In this document: in pieces, positions 9,642 through 18,729 of the stretch
Layout: each line of letters begins with the position of its first letter
How positions within the stretch are numbered: the first letter of the stretch is position 1
Source of the DNA: Spirochaetaceae bacterium
Lineage (GTDB): Bacteria > Spirochaetota > Spirochaetia > DSM-27196 > SLAA01
Length of the DNA: 59,519 nt
Reading direction: 5' to 3'
Assembly (NCBI GenBank): GCA_003552985.1
Contig: PUPD01000193.1
Span: forward strand, 1 to 59,519
Made by a program: the position numbers and the translations under genes
The notes under the pieces: generated by a model
What the model was told of the DNA's origin: nothing
Seen by the model: only the letters and a program-made list of their open reading frames with translations
Databases searched by the model: none

Positions 9642-11144
9642 TCATTGGGCGCCCGCGGCAGCCAGAAGCGCTCGATATATCTGCGCCATGGCTGCCGTAT
9701 CACGCCGGCAGTACTGCCGAAGGCGTTCCAGCTCCGTCTGCGGTACATCGTTCACGCCTGCCTGGGCGTCCAGGCAGAGCCGAAGATAGAGTTCCCCGGC
9801 CCGACGGCCGTCCTGCACCGCCAGGTCGCTCCAGTCGGTTCCGCAGAGGAGCGGCAGTATCGTTTTCATCGAGTACCGGCCGCGCTGCTCGGGGTGATAA
9901 TACCGCAGCGAGCGGAATGGTACGAGCAAGTCGCGAATGCGCTCAGCCACCTCGCGCAAGCCGTCTGCATGCTGAGGGAACTGCCGCGCAAGGCGCTCAA
10001 TAACGCTGCGTTCAAAGGTCGCGTCATACACCACCACCGCTTCGGCCCCATCAACCGCCTCGAGTAAGCGGCACGACAGCTCTTCGCGCTGATCGCGGCC
10101 CGGCTGCATAGCAAAGTCACGGTGCCCCGCCGGGGCCTGTTTGTGCTCGACTCGATGAACCGAGAAGAGGAACGGCACGTGCTCGAACGGACTGCAATTA
10201 TCATACAGCGGCAGCGGGCTGTTAACCGCTTCGAAATCAAGAAAGGCAGCCGGAAATGTAATCGAATCAAGAAAACTGAGTAGCTGGTCAGGCTCCAGGT
10301 AAGGTGCTCCACTCAAGACCGCGCGGCGCTGAATCTCCTGCACCCGGTCCAGTCCGGCGTCCTCCGGCAGCTCGGTGATGCGGCGATAACCGGCATTGTA
10401 CCACGCTCGAACGGTGGAACGTTTGCCCCCAAGCGTGCGGAGATCGTCGAGCGCAAGCTCTTCGCGCGGGCCGTCACAGACCGGGCAGCGCCCCACCCGC
10501 GCACACCGCGCCACCGGCGCGTGATCGTCGACCCGCAAGGCGGCTACAAGCTCAGGCACGACCTGGCGAGCCCGCGCGGCATAGCGGTTAGCAGCCGCGG
10601 TTGCGTCGTGCAGCCGGAACAGACGCTCGGTCTGCAGCCCGCCGCAACGCCGGTACTCGCCGTCAAGCAACAGCAGCCAGATGCGCAACAGCTCGAGGCC
10701 ACGCTTGGCGGCCACATGCAGGAAGAACCCGAGCTCGAGCAGATCGCTTTCGCGCACGCGAGTCCCGCCGCGGTACACCACCACTTCACAACGGTCGCCG
10801 TCGGGCCCGACCTGCCGGGCATACAGCGCCTCGGCGCGGAGATCGTCGGCCTCCAGCCGCAGCGGCGCGTACTCATAGGCGGACGGCGCCTCGCGTGCAC
10901 CGGGTTCCGCTTCGGATCGTGGGCCAGGTTCCTCCGGCGGCAGGGCCCTGCGGCAGAACTCCACGGCGTACGCCTGCAGAGTCTCTTCCACGGCCGAGTG
11001 CGCACCGGTGCTCGGTGTAGCCTTCCCGGCGCCGGCCTGAGGGTTGCCGGCCTGGGGTGTGCCGAATTCAGCGAGGTGCGCAAGGAACTCGCGGCGGCAG
11101 CGCAACCCCACCCGATAGGCGTCTGCGTCGATCGGCGCCATCAC
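9642..11144 (-). CDS. DUF2779 domain protein, putative nuclease
   Basis: A 500-residue protein recognisable as the DUF2779 family by its C-terminal half: FPAAFLDFEAVNSPLPLYDN with DFE, HRDFAMQPG, VVVYDATFERSVIERL, RYYHPEQRGRYSMKTILP and LRQYCRRDTAAMAQIY. This DEDD-like series of acidic residues suggests an exonuclease of the RNase H-like fold. The N-terminus (YRVGLRCRREFL) and the cluster CARVGRCPVCDG recall the cysteine-bearing, Cas4-like half of related proteins, so an Fe-S or zinc site is possible. There is no CRISPR array nearby. It sits 15 bp after the TPR gene, probably in one operon. Nuclease function is inference. Confidence 0.75.
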   Translation of the reverse strand: MMAPIDADAYRVGLRCRREFLAHLAEFGTPQAGNPQAGAGKATPSTGAHSAVEETLQAYAVEFCRRALPPEEPGPRSEAEPGAREAPSAYEYAPLRLEADDLRAEALYARQVGPDGDRCEVVVYRGGTRVRESDLLELGFFLHVAAKRGLELLRIWLLLLDGEYRRCGGLQTERLFRLHDATAAANRYAARARQVVPELVAALRVDDHAPVARCARVGRCPVCDGPREELALDDLRTLGGKRSTVRAWYNAGYRRITELPEDAGLDRVQEIQRRAVLSGAPYLEPDQLLSFLDSITFPAAFLDFEAVNSPLPLYDNCSPFEHVPFLFSVHRVEHKQAPAGHRDFAMQPGRDQREELSCRLLEAVDGAEAVVVYDATFERSVIERLARQFPQHADGLREVAERIRDLLVPFRSLRYYHPEQRGRYSMKTILPLLCGTDWSDLAVQDGRRAGELYLRLCLDAQAGVNDVPQTELERLRQYCRRDTAAMAQIYRALLAAAGAQ

Positions 11145-11159
11145 ACATCTATCGAATGA

Positions 11160-11729
11160 TCAATCGTCGGTGGCGTTCTCGAGCTGTTCGGCAAGGCGCA
11201 CGTGCGCGAGCCCCAGATTATAGTGCGCGTTGATGTGATCCGGATTGATCTCCAGTACTCGGCGATAGTCTTCAATCGCTTCACGATAGTTCTCGAGGCG
11301 GAAGTGGCCGGTAGCGCGATTATAGAACGTCATCTCATCATCGCCCTCACGCGCGAGCGCTTCGTCGTAGTCCACGATAGCCTCGCGATACTCTTCGAGC
11401 ATGAAGCGCGCGTTGCCCCGATTGTAGTATGCCTGTCCGATCCCATCGTCCAGATCCAGGGCGGCGGTATAGTCCTCAACTGCGTCACGATAGTTACCTA
11501 GGTCATAATGCACGTTGCCACGATTGTAGAAGAGCTCAGCGATCGAATCATCGATCTCGAGCGCGGCGGTGTAATACTCGAGTGCCTCCGAAAGCCGCCC
11601 CTCGTCGTAGGCCGCCTTTGCTTGCTCAACCGCATCCTGGAACTCGTCGGCCGCCAGCGGCATGCCCGCGGACAGCAGCATAACCGTCACCACCAACCAA
11701 GCTGTTTTGCGCGTCTCATGTAGCAGCAT
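11160..11729 (-). CDS. Secreted tetratricopeptide-repeat protein
   Basis: A 189-residue protein with a signal peptide (about residues 1-26, hydrophobic core WLVVTVMLLSAGMPLA, cleavage after ALAAD-like LAA) followed by about four and a half TPR units. The repeats are spaced 34 residues apart, with recurring YNRGN..Y.LGNYR.A..DY.AAL. TPRs form helical scaffolds for protein-protein contacts, here most likely in the periplasm. GAGGAGG lies 5 nt before the ATG. The partner is unknown; the downstream DUF2779 gene is co-directional and 15 bp away. Confidence 0.85.
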   Translation of the reverse strand: MLLHETRKTAWLVVTVMLLSAGMPLAADEFQDAVEQAKAAYDEGRLSEALEYYTAALEIDDSIAELFYNRGNVHYDLGNYRDAVEDYTAALDLDDGIGQAYYNRGNARFMLEEYREAIVDYDEALAREGDDEMTFYNRATGHFRLENYREAIEDYRRVLEINPDHINAHYNLGLAHVRLAEQLENATDD

Positions 11730-11790
11730 CGTGCCTCCTCGCAGTTGCCTGGAGTGTATCCCGAAAAAGGTATCCCGTAAACCGGGCAGA

Positions 11791-11820
11791 TTGAGCGGGC
11801 CGGGGGCTCCATGCTACGAT
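11791..11820 (+). promoter_or_regulatory. Promoter of the phospholipase C-like gene, leaderless
   Basis: TTGAGC (11791-11796), an 18-bp spacer and an extended -10 (TGC then TACGAT, 11815-11820) end 5 nt before the ATG at 11826. That places the transcript start at or next to the start codon. No Shine-Dalgarno is present. Confidence 0.45.
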
Positions 11821-11825
11821 GACCT

Positions 11826-12881
11826 ATGCCGTCGCAGCTTGCGCATCTGTTCTTCGCGACCGACACCATCGCCCGCGCTCTGCCGCCGGCGCCGTTTCGC
11901 CGCATTACCGCTCACCGCGCCGCGCTCGGCCTCGGAGCCCAGGGCCCGGATATCTTCCTGCACAACCGCCGCTCAAAGCCTTCGGCCCTGCGCTACGGTA
12001 CCAGGCTGCACCGTGCCGGCTTTGGAAGCATGCTCGCGGCCGCCGCGGAGGCCGCCCGCAGAAGCGGCGTTCAGGCTGACGACCAGACCGCTGCGTACCT
12101 GTACGGGTTTGCGACACACGCGGCCCTCGACCGCTTCCTGCACCCTTACATCAACTACCGTAGCGGCTGGTACGAGCGCGGGCGGCCTGATACCGAACGG
12201 CTGCGCACGATGCACGCTTTTCTCGAACGGCTGCTCGACACCGCGCTGTTGCGGGCGCGCCTCGGTATAACACCCAGCGCCGTGCCTGCCCTTTCCTATC
12301 TTGATCTCGGCGACGAGCTCCCGGAATCGATCGCCGAGGCGCTGCGCTGCGCACTGATCGAACAGCTGCCCGGAGCACAACGAGACCACGCCCTGCGCAC
12401 ACGGCTTCGCAACGCCTACCAAGATTCCCGCGGTTACTACTACTGGGCGCACCACGACCTGGCACAGGCGCGGCGCACCGCGGTTAGATCGGATGGGGCG
12501 CGGGCGAAACGGCTGCACCGGTTGGCGATACTGCACCCGGAGGTCGTGCCACTGGGGCTAGACGTCCTCAACCTGAGCCGGCGCCGGTGGCGTGACCCCT
12601 GCCCCGCCGGACGGTACCGCCGTGAATCGGTGCCGCAGCTGTATCGTCGCGCTTTGGACTCCGCCGCGGTAACCGTAGAGGCGCTTTTTCAACTCTTTTC
12701 GGCGCCTGCCGACGCCGAACTCGGCGACCATCGGCGAGCGGTGGAGGCGGCGGCCGGCAATAGCGACCTCAGCGACCATTACCAACGCGCTGCGCGTTGT
12801 CCCAGGCGCTACAACAGCCCGTTGCCGCTTCATCGCCTGCTCGAGCGTTTCTCTATCGAGCTTTCCAACGGGCGCGGTTGA
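11826..12881 (+). CDS. Zinc-dependent phospholipase C family protein
   Basis: 351 residues beginning MPSQLAHLFFATD, the start expected for the short zinc-dependent phospholipase C-like family, whose N-terminal His/Phe segment and later His/Asp residues form a metal site. Further signatures are LGAQGPDIFLHNR, LYGFATHAALDRFLHPYINYRSGWY and a later HxxF-poor, arginine-rich C-terminal half. No signal peptide is evident, unlike secreted clostridial enzymes, so the substrate may not be a phospholipid. It is divergent from the TPR gene and convergent with mltF across 9 bp. The start rests on homology and on a promoter whose -10 box ends 5 nt upstream. Confidence 0.75.
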   Translation: MPSQLAHLFFATDTIARALPPAPFRRITAHRAALGLGAQGPDIFLHNRRSKPSALRYGTRLHRAGFGSMLAAAAEAARRSGVQADDQTAAYLYGFATHAALDRFLHPYINYRSGWYERGRPDTERLRTMHAFLERLLDTALLRARLGITPSAVPALSYLDLGDELPESIAEALRCALIEQLPGAQRDHALRTRLRNAYQDSRGYYYWAHHDLAQARRTAVRSDGARAKRLHRLAILHPEVVPLGLDVLNLSRRRWRDPCPAGRYRRESVPQLYRRALDSAAVTVEALFQLFSAPADAELGDHRRAVEAAAGNSDLSDHYQRAARCPRRYNSPLPLHRLLERFSIELSNGRG

Positions 12882-12890
12882 GCGCGCGCC

Positions 12891-14390
12891 TCAGCGTTCG
12901 GTGCCGCCGACATCGCGGTTGCCGGAAACGTCCACCAGGCGGCTGTAATGGCGATACAGTGCCAGCACCGACCGTACGTAGTTCACCGGCTCCTCGCCCC
13001 GGGCGTACCCGTGGCGCACCACCTCATGCCGGAAGTACTCCGGCCGGCTTTTCTTGAGCATATATCGCTCCACGTGACCGCTCCAGACCTGCGGGTCCGC
13101 TCCATGCTCTTCGGCGAGGCGGCGCGCGTCTTGTACGTGTCCATGCCCGACGTTGTAAGATGCCAGCACGAAGCGGAGACGCTCGTCTGCATCCGACACG
13201 CGTTCTTCCCAGTACTCCTGCAGCCAGGCGATGAAGCGCGTCCCGGCCGCAATGCTCTGGTAGGGGTCATCCGGATTGCGCGCGCCGAAGGCGCGCGCGG
13301 TTCGAGGCATCAACTGCATGAGCCCTCGCGCTCCCGCCCAGGAGCGCGCGTCTGGGCGAAACTGTGATTCATGGAAGATCAACGCCGCAAGCAGCCGCCA
13401 GTCCCAGTCTATGGTTTCGGCGTACTCCTTGATGATCTCGTCGTAAGGAGAAATGCGCTGCAGCCCCAGAGCGAAGAACCCCTGGTCGATCAACGTAGGG
13501 GCAATTCTCCGTTCAACGAAGTAGCGCCGATAGATTACATGGTAGTCGGCGTGTTGCTGTTCCTCCTCGAGCCATGCGTCGACCTCTTCGAGCAGCCTGG
13601 GCGCCTCATGTGACAGCGCCCACGCGATCGGCAGCGGCCGGCTGAGCTCGGTCTCGATATCGAGATTGTCATGATAGGCGAGCGACACCTGGGCGATATT
13701 CCGGTCCGCGACCGTGTACTGCAGCGCCTCGGTTGCCACGCGGCGAATCAGCTCGTCGGTCGTCAATCGACCCGGCGCCTCGTGCAGATCGATCTCGATC
13801 CCCAGCTCTTCCATCAGACTGCGCAGTGTCACGACGTAGGCTGAGTTGCGTCGCAGCATGACCGTCTTGCCGTCCAGTTCCGCAGGCTCGCGCAGCAGCT
13901 CGGCTTCGATCTCATCAGCGGTCATCCGCCGGTGGTTCTCCGGCAGACGCTGCACCAATACCTGCGGCGTCGTGTAGAGCGTGCGCGTAAACGCCACGCG
14001 CTCTTGGCGCAACGCGGTGACGTTCAGCGGATGGGCTACCAGATCAACCATCCCCTGCTCGAGCGCCGCGAGCATGTCCTCGAGCGTGTCGATCACCTCG
14101 ATTTCCACCCCCACCTCCAGACGCTCGCCGAGGCGCTCCAACAGCTCATACGAATAGCCCATCGGCCGGCCGCGATAGACGAAATAGCTATGGGGGCTGA
14201 AACTGGTCGCCGCTACCAGATGACCGCGCTCGCGGATATCCTCCAGGTCGGCAATAGCCGGTTTCGGGTACGCCTCGGGCTCGGCCGCGCGGCGCATTCC
14301 AAGCACCACCGCCGCCAGAATTACGAGCGCAGCAACTGCCCCGATCGCCGGCCCCCGAACTGGATGCCATCGTCGTCGCGCGATTCTCAT
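12891..14390 (-). CDS. mltF: Membrane-bound lytic murein transglycosylase F type protein
   Basis: Cleaves the MurNAc-GlcNAc bond of peptidoglycan with formation of anhydro-muropeptides. It has 499 residues: an N-terminal membrane anchor (AIGAVAALVILAAVVLGM), a solute-binding family 3 domain (about 45-285, with RGHLVAATSFSPHSYFVYRG and DLVAHPLNVTALRQERVAFT), then a C-terminal SLT domain with the catalytic Glu in LIFHESQFRPDARSWAGARG, plus GLMQLMPRTARAFG and ASYNVGHGHV. This order is that of MltF. The ATG overlaps the stop of the upstream ABC permease by 4 bp (ATGA), so it is translated as the last gene of the oligopeptide transporter operon, an unusual place for a transglycosylase. Confidence 0.9.
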   Translation of the reverse strand: MRIARRRWHPVRGPAIGAVAALVILAAVVLGMRRAAEPEAYPKPAIADLEDIRERGHLVAATSFSPHSYFVYRGRPMGYSYELLERLGERLEVGVEIEVIDTLEDMLAALEQGMVDLVAHPLNVTALRQERVAFTRTLYTTPQVLVQRLPENHRRMTADEIEAELLREPAELDGKTVMLRRNSAYVVTLRSLMEELGIEIDLHEAPGRLTTDELIRRVATEALQYTVADRNIAQVSLAYHDNLDIETELSRPLPIAWALSHEAPRLLEEVDAWLEEEQQHADYHVIYRRYFVERRIAPTLIDQGFFALGLQRISPYDEIIKEYAETIDWDWRLLAALIFHESQFRPDARSWAGARGLMQLMPRTARAFGARNPDDPYQSIAAGTRFIAWLQEYWEERVSDADERLRFVLASYNVGHGHVQDARRLAEEHGADPQVWSGHVERYMLKKSRPEYFRHEVVRHGYARGEEPVNYVRSVLALYRHYSRLVDVSGNRDVGGTER

Positions 14391-15217
14391 CGTCCCAGAT
14401 ACTCCGCCAGGCGGTCGCCCAGAAAATTAAGACTGAACACTGTCAACGCTAGCGCCACCCCGGGGAAGATCGAGAGCCAGGGAGCGTGAAACAGCGCGTT
14501 GCGTCCGTCGCGTAGCATCAGACCCCAGCTTGGGTTGGGGGGCTGCGTGCCGAGCCCCAGATACGCAAGCGAGGACTCAATCACGATCGCAAGCGCGAAT
14601 GTAATCGTAGCCTGCACCACTACGCGGGGCAACACGTTCGGGAGCACGTGCAGCGCCACCGTTCTGCGCAGGCTGCTTCCGAGCGCCCTTGAGGAGCGAT
14701 AGTAGCCTTCTTCACGAATCGCCTTCGTCTCGGCACGCACAAGCCGTGTAAACACCGGGATGAACACAACTCCGATCGCGGTCCCAACCTGCAGCATGCC
14801 ATACTGCAGCACCGAGACCACCGTGATCGCCAGGAGGATAGTGGGAAACGAGAGCACGGCGTCAGCCAGCACCGTGACCGCGTCGTCGACAAGGCCGCCC
14901 GCCAGTGCAGCCGCGAGCCCCAGTGCGAGCCCAACGCTCGCCGATATCGCAACCGTGATGGCAGCAACGCCGAGCGACGCGCGCGACCCGTAGACGATTC
15001 GGGCAAACACGTCGCGCCCAAGCTCATCGGTTCCGAGCAGGTGCGGTTCGCTACCCGGCGGTTGAAAGCGCGACCCCAGGTTCTGGGCCGTGGGCGAATG
15101 GGTAGCGATCATTGGGGCGTATACCGCGAACGCAATCATCACCAGCACCACGAGAAGCGCGAACGCGGTAAACACATTGCCGAGCGCCCCGAGCACCCGC
15201 CATCGCGTCCAGAGCAT
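14387..15217 (-). CDS. Oligopeptide ABC transporter permease, DppC/OppC type
   Basis: Inner-membrane permease subunit, 276 residues, with one N-terminal and about five further membrane segments. The OppC-specific N-terminal part (PPGSEPHLLGTDELGRDVFAR) and the EAA loop (YRSSRALGSSLRRTVALHVL), which contacts the ATPases, are clear, as is YLGLGTQPPNPSWG. I prefer the ATG at 15217 because GGCGG lies 5 nt before it; a GTG two codons upstream is the alternative. The stop overlaps the mltF start. It follows the binding-protein gene by about 15 bp. Confidence 0.93.
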   Translation of the reverse strand: MLWTRWRVLGALGNVFTAFALLVVLVMIAFAVYAPMIATHSPTAQNLGSRFQPPGSEPHLLGTDELGRDVFARIVYGSRASLGVAAITVAISASVGLALGLAAALAGGLVDDAVTVLADAVLSFPTILLAITVVSVLQYGMLQVGTAIGVVFIPVFTRLVRAETKAIREEGYYRSSRALGSSLRRTVALHVLPNVLPRVVVQATITFALAIVIESSLAYLGLGTQPPNPSWGLMLRDGRNALFHAPWLSIFPGVALALTVFSLNFLGDRLAEYLGR

Positions 15218-15232
15218 ATCCACCGCCGTCTT

Positions 15233-16807
15233 CTATTTCAGACGCAGCCGCGCAAAATCTATCGTATCGAGCTTGGGGTCCATCTGGAACTCGGTTATTC
15301 GTTCGCTCAGGCCCATATGCCGATACGACGTTCCGACAAAAACCATCGGTACCTCCTCAGCCATGATCCGCTGCACCTCGGCATACAGCTCAAAGCGCCG
15401 GTCAAACTCCGCCTCGCTACGGGCGGCCTGAATCAGCACCTCGGCTTCCGGATGATACCAGTTCACGTAGTTCTCACCGGTGTCGAACCCGGCGAAACGC
15501 CCGTCGGGATCAAGCTTGCCGGTATGACCGATCACGGTCAAATCGAACTCGCTGTTCTGGTACACGTCCGACAACCAGGTCGACCACTCCATCAGCCGCA
15601 GCTCAACGTTGAGTCCGATACGGCCGAGCATCTCGGTATAGATCTCGCCCGCGCGGACATGCGGCTCGTAATTCTGGGGAACCGCAATTCTGAGAGTCTG
15701 TCCGTCATAGTCCGACTCATTGAGCAGTTCGCGGGCCCGTTCGGGGTCGTAGGGATACGGATCCCCAATTCCGGCGTAAAACGGATCGCCATGATCCAGA
15801 AACGTGCTTACCGGCCGGCCACCGTTGTAAGCCACATCGAGCACTTCCTGTTTGTTGATCGCATGCGCCATCGCCTGCCGCAAGCGCGGGTCCGAAAGCA
15901 GAGCATGATCGTTATTGATCGACAGGACCATCACCAGCGATGAGAGCGTCTCATCGATCCAAGTGTCCGGCCGCTGTCGGAGCGTATCGAGCATCGCTTC
16001 ACTGATCATGTCGATTATGTCCAACTGCCCGGCGATCAGAGCCTGCTCCTGCACGGTCGTCTCGGTGATGATGTGCAGCACCACCTCCTCAGCTGCCCCT
16101 TCGTCGCCATCCTGCCAGCGCCAGTGCCCCGGGTTGCGCCGCATACGGATGTCGCTGTCTTCCTGCCAATGCACGAAGACATACGGCCCGGTTCCGAGCG
16201 GCTCGATACTGAAACGGTGCCCGTCCTCGATCAGATCTGCCGGAAGAATTGCTCCCCAGCCCGAGGCCAGCGTGGCCAGAAGCGGGGTATACGGACGAGA
16301 AAGCTCAAACCGGACCGTCAGATCGTCCACCGCCACTACGCGCTCCAGCGGCCGCAGCTCGCGAGCGTGCGGCGAACCGGTATCGGGGTCGAGAATGCGC
16401 TCAAACGTGGCGACCACATCGGCCGCTTCAAGGCTCCGGCCATGGTGAAACAGCACACCGGAACGCAGCTCGAAGGTCCAGCTCAAACCGTCATCCGAGA
16501 CCTCCCAGCTCTCGGCCAGCGCGGGCCGGTATTCGCCGTCCTCTCCGGGCTCGATCAGCGTGTCATAGAACCCGCGGATCGAGAAGAACGTCAGCGTTCC
16601 TGATGTTCGATGGGGGTCAAGAGTATCCGGATTGCCGGACATCCCGATGCGGACTCTCCGATCGACATCGACGGCCTCGCGCGCTCCAAGCGCGCCGAGC
16701 ACTCCCGTAGCCACCGTTGCGGCACCCACCACCACGGCCGTGATCGCAAGCACGACGGTAATTAGAGAGCGCCGCCGCGCAGTATATGAACCAGTTGAAG
16801 CTTTCAT
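15233..16807 (-). CDS. Oligopeptide ABC transporter substrate-binding protein (family 5)
   Basis: Extracytoplasmic binding protein of the peptide/nickel family 5, 524 residues. An N-terminal hydrophobic stretch (LITVVLAITAVVVGAATVATG) is not followed by a lipobox cysteine, so it is either cleaved or left as a membrane anchor rather than lipidated. Family signatures are IGMSGNPDTLDPHRTSG, LAESWEVSDDGLSWTFELRS, PLGTGPYVFVHW and INNDHALLSDPRLRQAMAHA. The ligand cannot be read from the sequence; peptides, muropeptides or sugars are all possible. The neighbouring mltF makes muropeptides a reasonable guess. GGGGAGG lies about 11 nt upstream of the ATG. Confidence 0.93.
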   Translation of the reverse strand: MKASTGSYTARRRSLITVVLAITAVVVGAATVATGVLGALGAREAVDVDRRVRIGMSGNPDTLDPHRTSGTLTFFSIRGFYDTLIEPGEDGEYRPALAESWEVSDDGLSWTFELRSGVLFHHGRSLEAADVVATFERILDPDTGSPHARELRPLERVVAVDDLTVRFELSRPYTPLLATLASGWGAILPADLIEDGHRFSIEPLGTGPYVFVHWQEDSDIRMRRNPGHWRWQDGDEGAAEEVVLHIITETTVQEQALIAGQLDIIDMISEAMLDTLRQRPDTWIDETLSSLVMVLSINNDHALLSDPRLRQAMAHAINKQEVLDVAYNGGRPVSTFLDHGDPFYAGIGDPYPYDPERARELLNESDYDGQTLRIAVPQNYEPHVRAGEIYTEMLGRIGLNVELRLMEWSTWLSDVYQNSEFDLTVIGHTGKLDPDGRFAGFDTGENYVNWYHPEAEVLIQAARSEAEFDRRFELYAEVQRIMAEEVPMVFVGTSYRHMGLSERITEFQMDPKLDTIDFARLRLK

Positions 16808-16845
16808 AGTATGCCATTCCTCCCCGTCGCTGCGGCGAGCAACGT

Positions 16846-17652
16846 TTAGCTCCGCAGCGAATTCGGATCGCGGTGCAGCGACGGCGAGGCCCCGAACAAT
16901 GCTTTGGTATACTCCGCCTGGGGCCGCTCGAGCACCTCGTCGACCGGCCCGTGTTCCACCAGCCGACCCTCCCTCAATATACCAATTGTGTCGCTCACGT
17001 ACGACACCAAATTGAGGTCATGTGAGATGAAGAGATAGGTCAGACCGAGACGTTGTTTGAGGTCCATCAGCAGATTGATGATCTGAGCCTGAATCGAGAC
17101 ATCCAGGCTGCTCACCGGTTCGTCGAGCACCAGAAACTCGGGGTTACCCGCGAGCGCACGCGCAATGACGATGCGCTGCTTCTGCCCCCCGGAGAACGCT
17201 CGCGGGTAACGATCTAGATGCTCCGGAGCGAGCCCCACCAGCCGTAACAGCTGTATCGCGTGCGCGGCACGCTCACGCCGGGGTACGCCGGCGTTCGCAA
17301 GCGCTTCACCGAGACTGTGGCGGATACGCAGCCGCGGATTGAGCGCCCCATGCGGGTCCTGGAACACGATCTGCATCCGCCGCCGGGCCTTGCGTAAGCC
17401 ACGGCGACGCAGGCGCGCGAGCGGTATTCCTCCGATGCGGACCGCACCCGAGGTCGGGCGCTCGAGATGAACCAGCGCGCGCGCCAGGGTACTCTTGCCG
17501 CTGCCCGACTCCCCGGCCAGCCCCATCACCGTGTTGCGCTCTATCGTGAAGCTTACGTCGCGCACCGCATGAGTAGGCGCAAGCCCGGGTCGAAGCCACG
17601 AGCGCGCAGTGTAGGTTTGACTCAAGTTTTCCACTGACACAAACGCCGACAT
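16846..17652 (-). CDS. Oligopeptide ABC transporter ATP-binding protein, OppF/DppF type
   Basis: Cytoplasmic ATPase subunit, 268 residues. Walker A is GESGSGKST, the Q-loop lies in VFQDPHGALNPRLR, the ABC signature is FSGGQKQRIVIARAL and Walker B is FLVLDEPVSSLDV, followed by the H-loop in FISHDLNLV. It is a little short for OppF and lacks the long C-terminal oligopeptide domain with its cysteine cluster. It lies 50 bp downstream of the OppD-type gene in the operon, with AAGGAG about 12 nt before the ATG. Confidence 0.94.
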   Translation of the reverse strand: MSAFVSVENLSQTYTARSWLRPGLAPTHAVRDVSFTIERNTVMGLAGESGSGKSTLARALVHLERPTSGAVRIGGIPLARLRRRGLRKARRRMQIVFQDPHGALNPRLRIRHSLGEALANAGVPRRERAAHAIQLLRLVGLAPEHLDRYPRAFSGGQKQRIVIARALAGNPEFLVLDEPVSSLDVSIQAQIINLLMDLKQRLGLTYLFISHDLNLVSYVSDTIGILREGRLVEHGPVDEVLERPQAEYTKALFGASPSLHRDPNSLRS

Positions 17653-17702
17653 CGCGTCATCACGCTCCTTCAGTTCGCAGCGTACTCTCTATCGCTGCCC
17701 CG

Positions 17703-18722
17703 CTACCGCTGCCCCGCGAGGCGAGCACCGAGCTCACCGGGATAGAAGCAGGCTGCGGCGTGCTGACCCTCCCGCCCGTGCAGTTCCGGGATCTCGACCG
17801 AACAGCGCTCGGCTGCGATCGGGCAGCGCGGGTGAAACGAACACCCGACCGGTACCGCGGTTGCATCCGGAACGGCACCGGGGATGACCTTCAGCTCACG
17901 TCCGCGCATCGCCGCCGACGGGACCGACTCCAGCAACAGCTCGGTGTAAGGATGCAACGGCGTACGAAAGAGGTCGCGGTTCACCGCGGTCTCGATTATC
18001 TTCCCGGCATACAGAACCGAGATCCGATCGGCAATCTCATGCACGACGCCGAGGTCGTGCGAGACGAAGATCACCGACAACCCAAGCTCGTCCCGCAACC
18101 GCAGCAATAGATCGAGGATTTGACGCTGAACGGTAACGTCCAGCGCCGTGGTAGGCTCGTCGGCCAGCAGCACCCGAGGATTGCAGGCGATCGCAATCGC
18201 GATCATCGCACGTTGCTGCATACCGCCGGAGAGCTCGAAGGCGTAGTTCCGAAGCACGCGCCGCGGAAGCTCCACCAGCTCGAGCAGCTGGGCGGCACGG
18301 GCGGCGGCGGGACGGCGGGTTATACCGAGGTGATAGCGCAGCAGGTCGAGAATGTGTTCCTCGATCGTCAGCCCGGGATTGAGGTGCTTTGTGGGCTCCT
18401 GAAACACGATCGCAATCTGAGCACCGCGAATCCGCCTGATCTCGGGGCCGAAGAGCACCAGCAGGTTTCGCCCGTCGTACAGCACTTCTCCGTTGGTTGT
18501 GACTGTTCCGGCTCCCCTATTGAGGTTGAGCACCGTGTGCAGAAGCACGCTCTTCCCGGCCCCGCTCTCTCCGACCAGACCGTGCACCTCGCCGTACCGC
18601 AGATCTAGATTGATCCCGCGAAGCGCTTCGGCCGGGTGCCCGCCCGACTTGAAGCGCACTCCGAGATCACGCAGTTGCAGCACGCAACTCGGATCACACA
18701 TCTGCTCCGTTGTCTGTTCCAT
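17703..18722 (-). CDS. Oligopeptide ABC transporter ATP-binding protein, OppD/DppD type
   Basis: Second ATPase subunit, 339 residues. Walker A GESGAGKSV, ABC signature LSGGMQQRAMIAIAI, Walker B VLLADEPTTALDV and H-loop VSHDLGVV are intact. The C-terminal oligopeptide/dipeptide domain is present: LHPYTELLLESVPS and the cysteine cluster GCSFHPRCPIAAERC, which in this family can bind an Fe-S cluster or metal. It follows the first permease by 7 bp. The two ATPases form the heterodimeric motor. Confidence 0.95.
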   Translation of the reverse strand: MEQTTEQMCDPSCVLQLRDLGVRFKSGGHPAEALRGINLDLRYGEVHGLVGESGAGKSVLLHTVLNLNRGAGTVTTNGEVLYDGRNLLVLFGPEIRRIRGAQIAIVFQEPTKHLNPGLTIEEHILDLLRYHLGITRRPAAARAAQLLELVELPRRVLRNYAFELSGGMQQRAMIAIAIACNPRVLLADEPTTALDVTVQRQILDLLLRLRDELGLSVIFVSHDLGVVHEIADRISVLYAGKIIETAVNRDLFRTPLHPYTELLLESVPSAAMRGRELKVIPGAVPDATAVPVGCSFHPRCPIAAERCSVEIPELHGREGQHAAACFYPGELGARLAGQR

Positions 18723-18729
18723 ACGCCGC

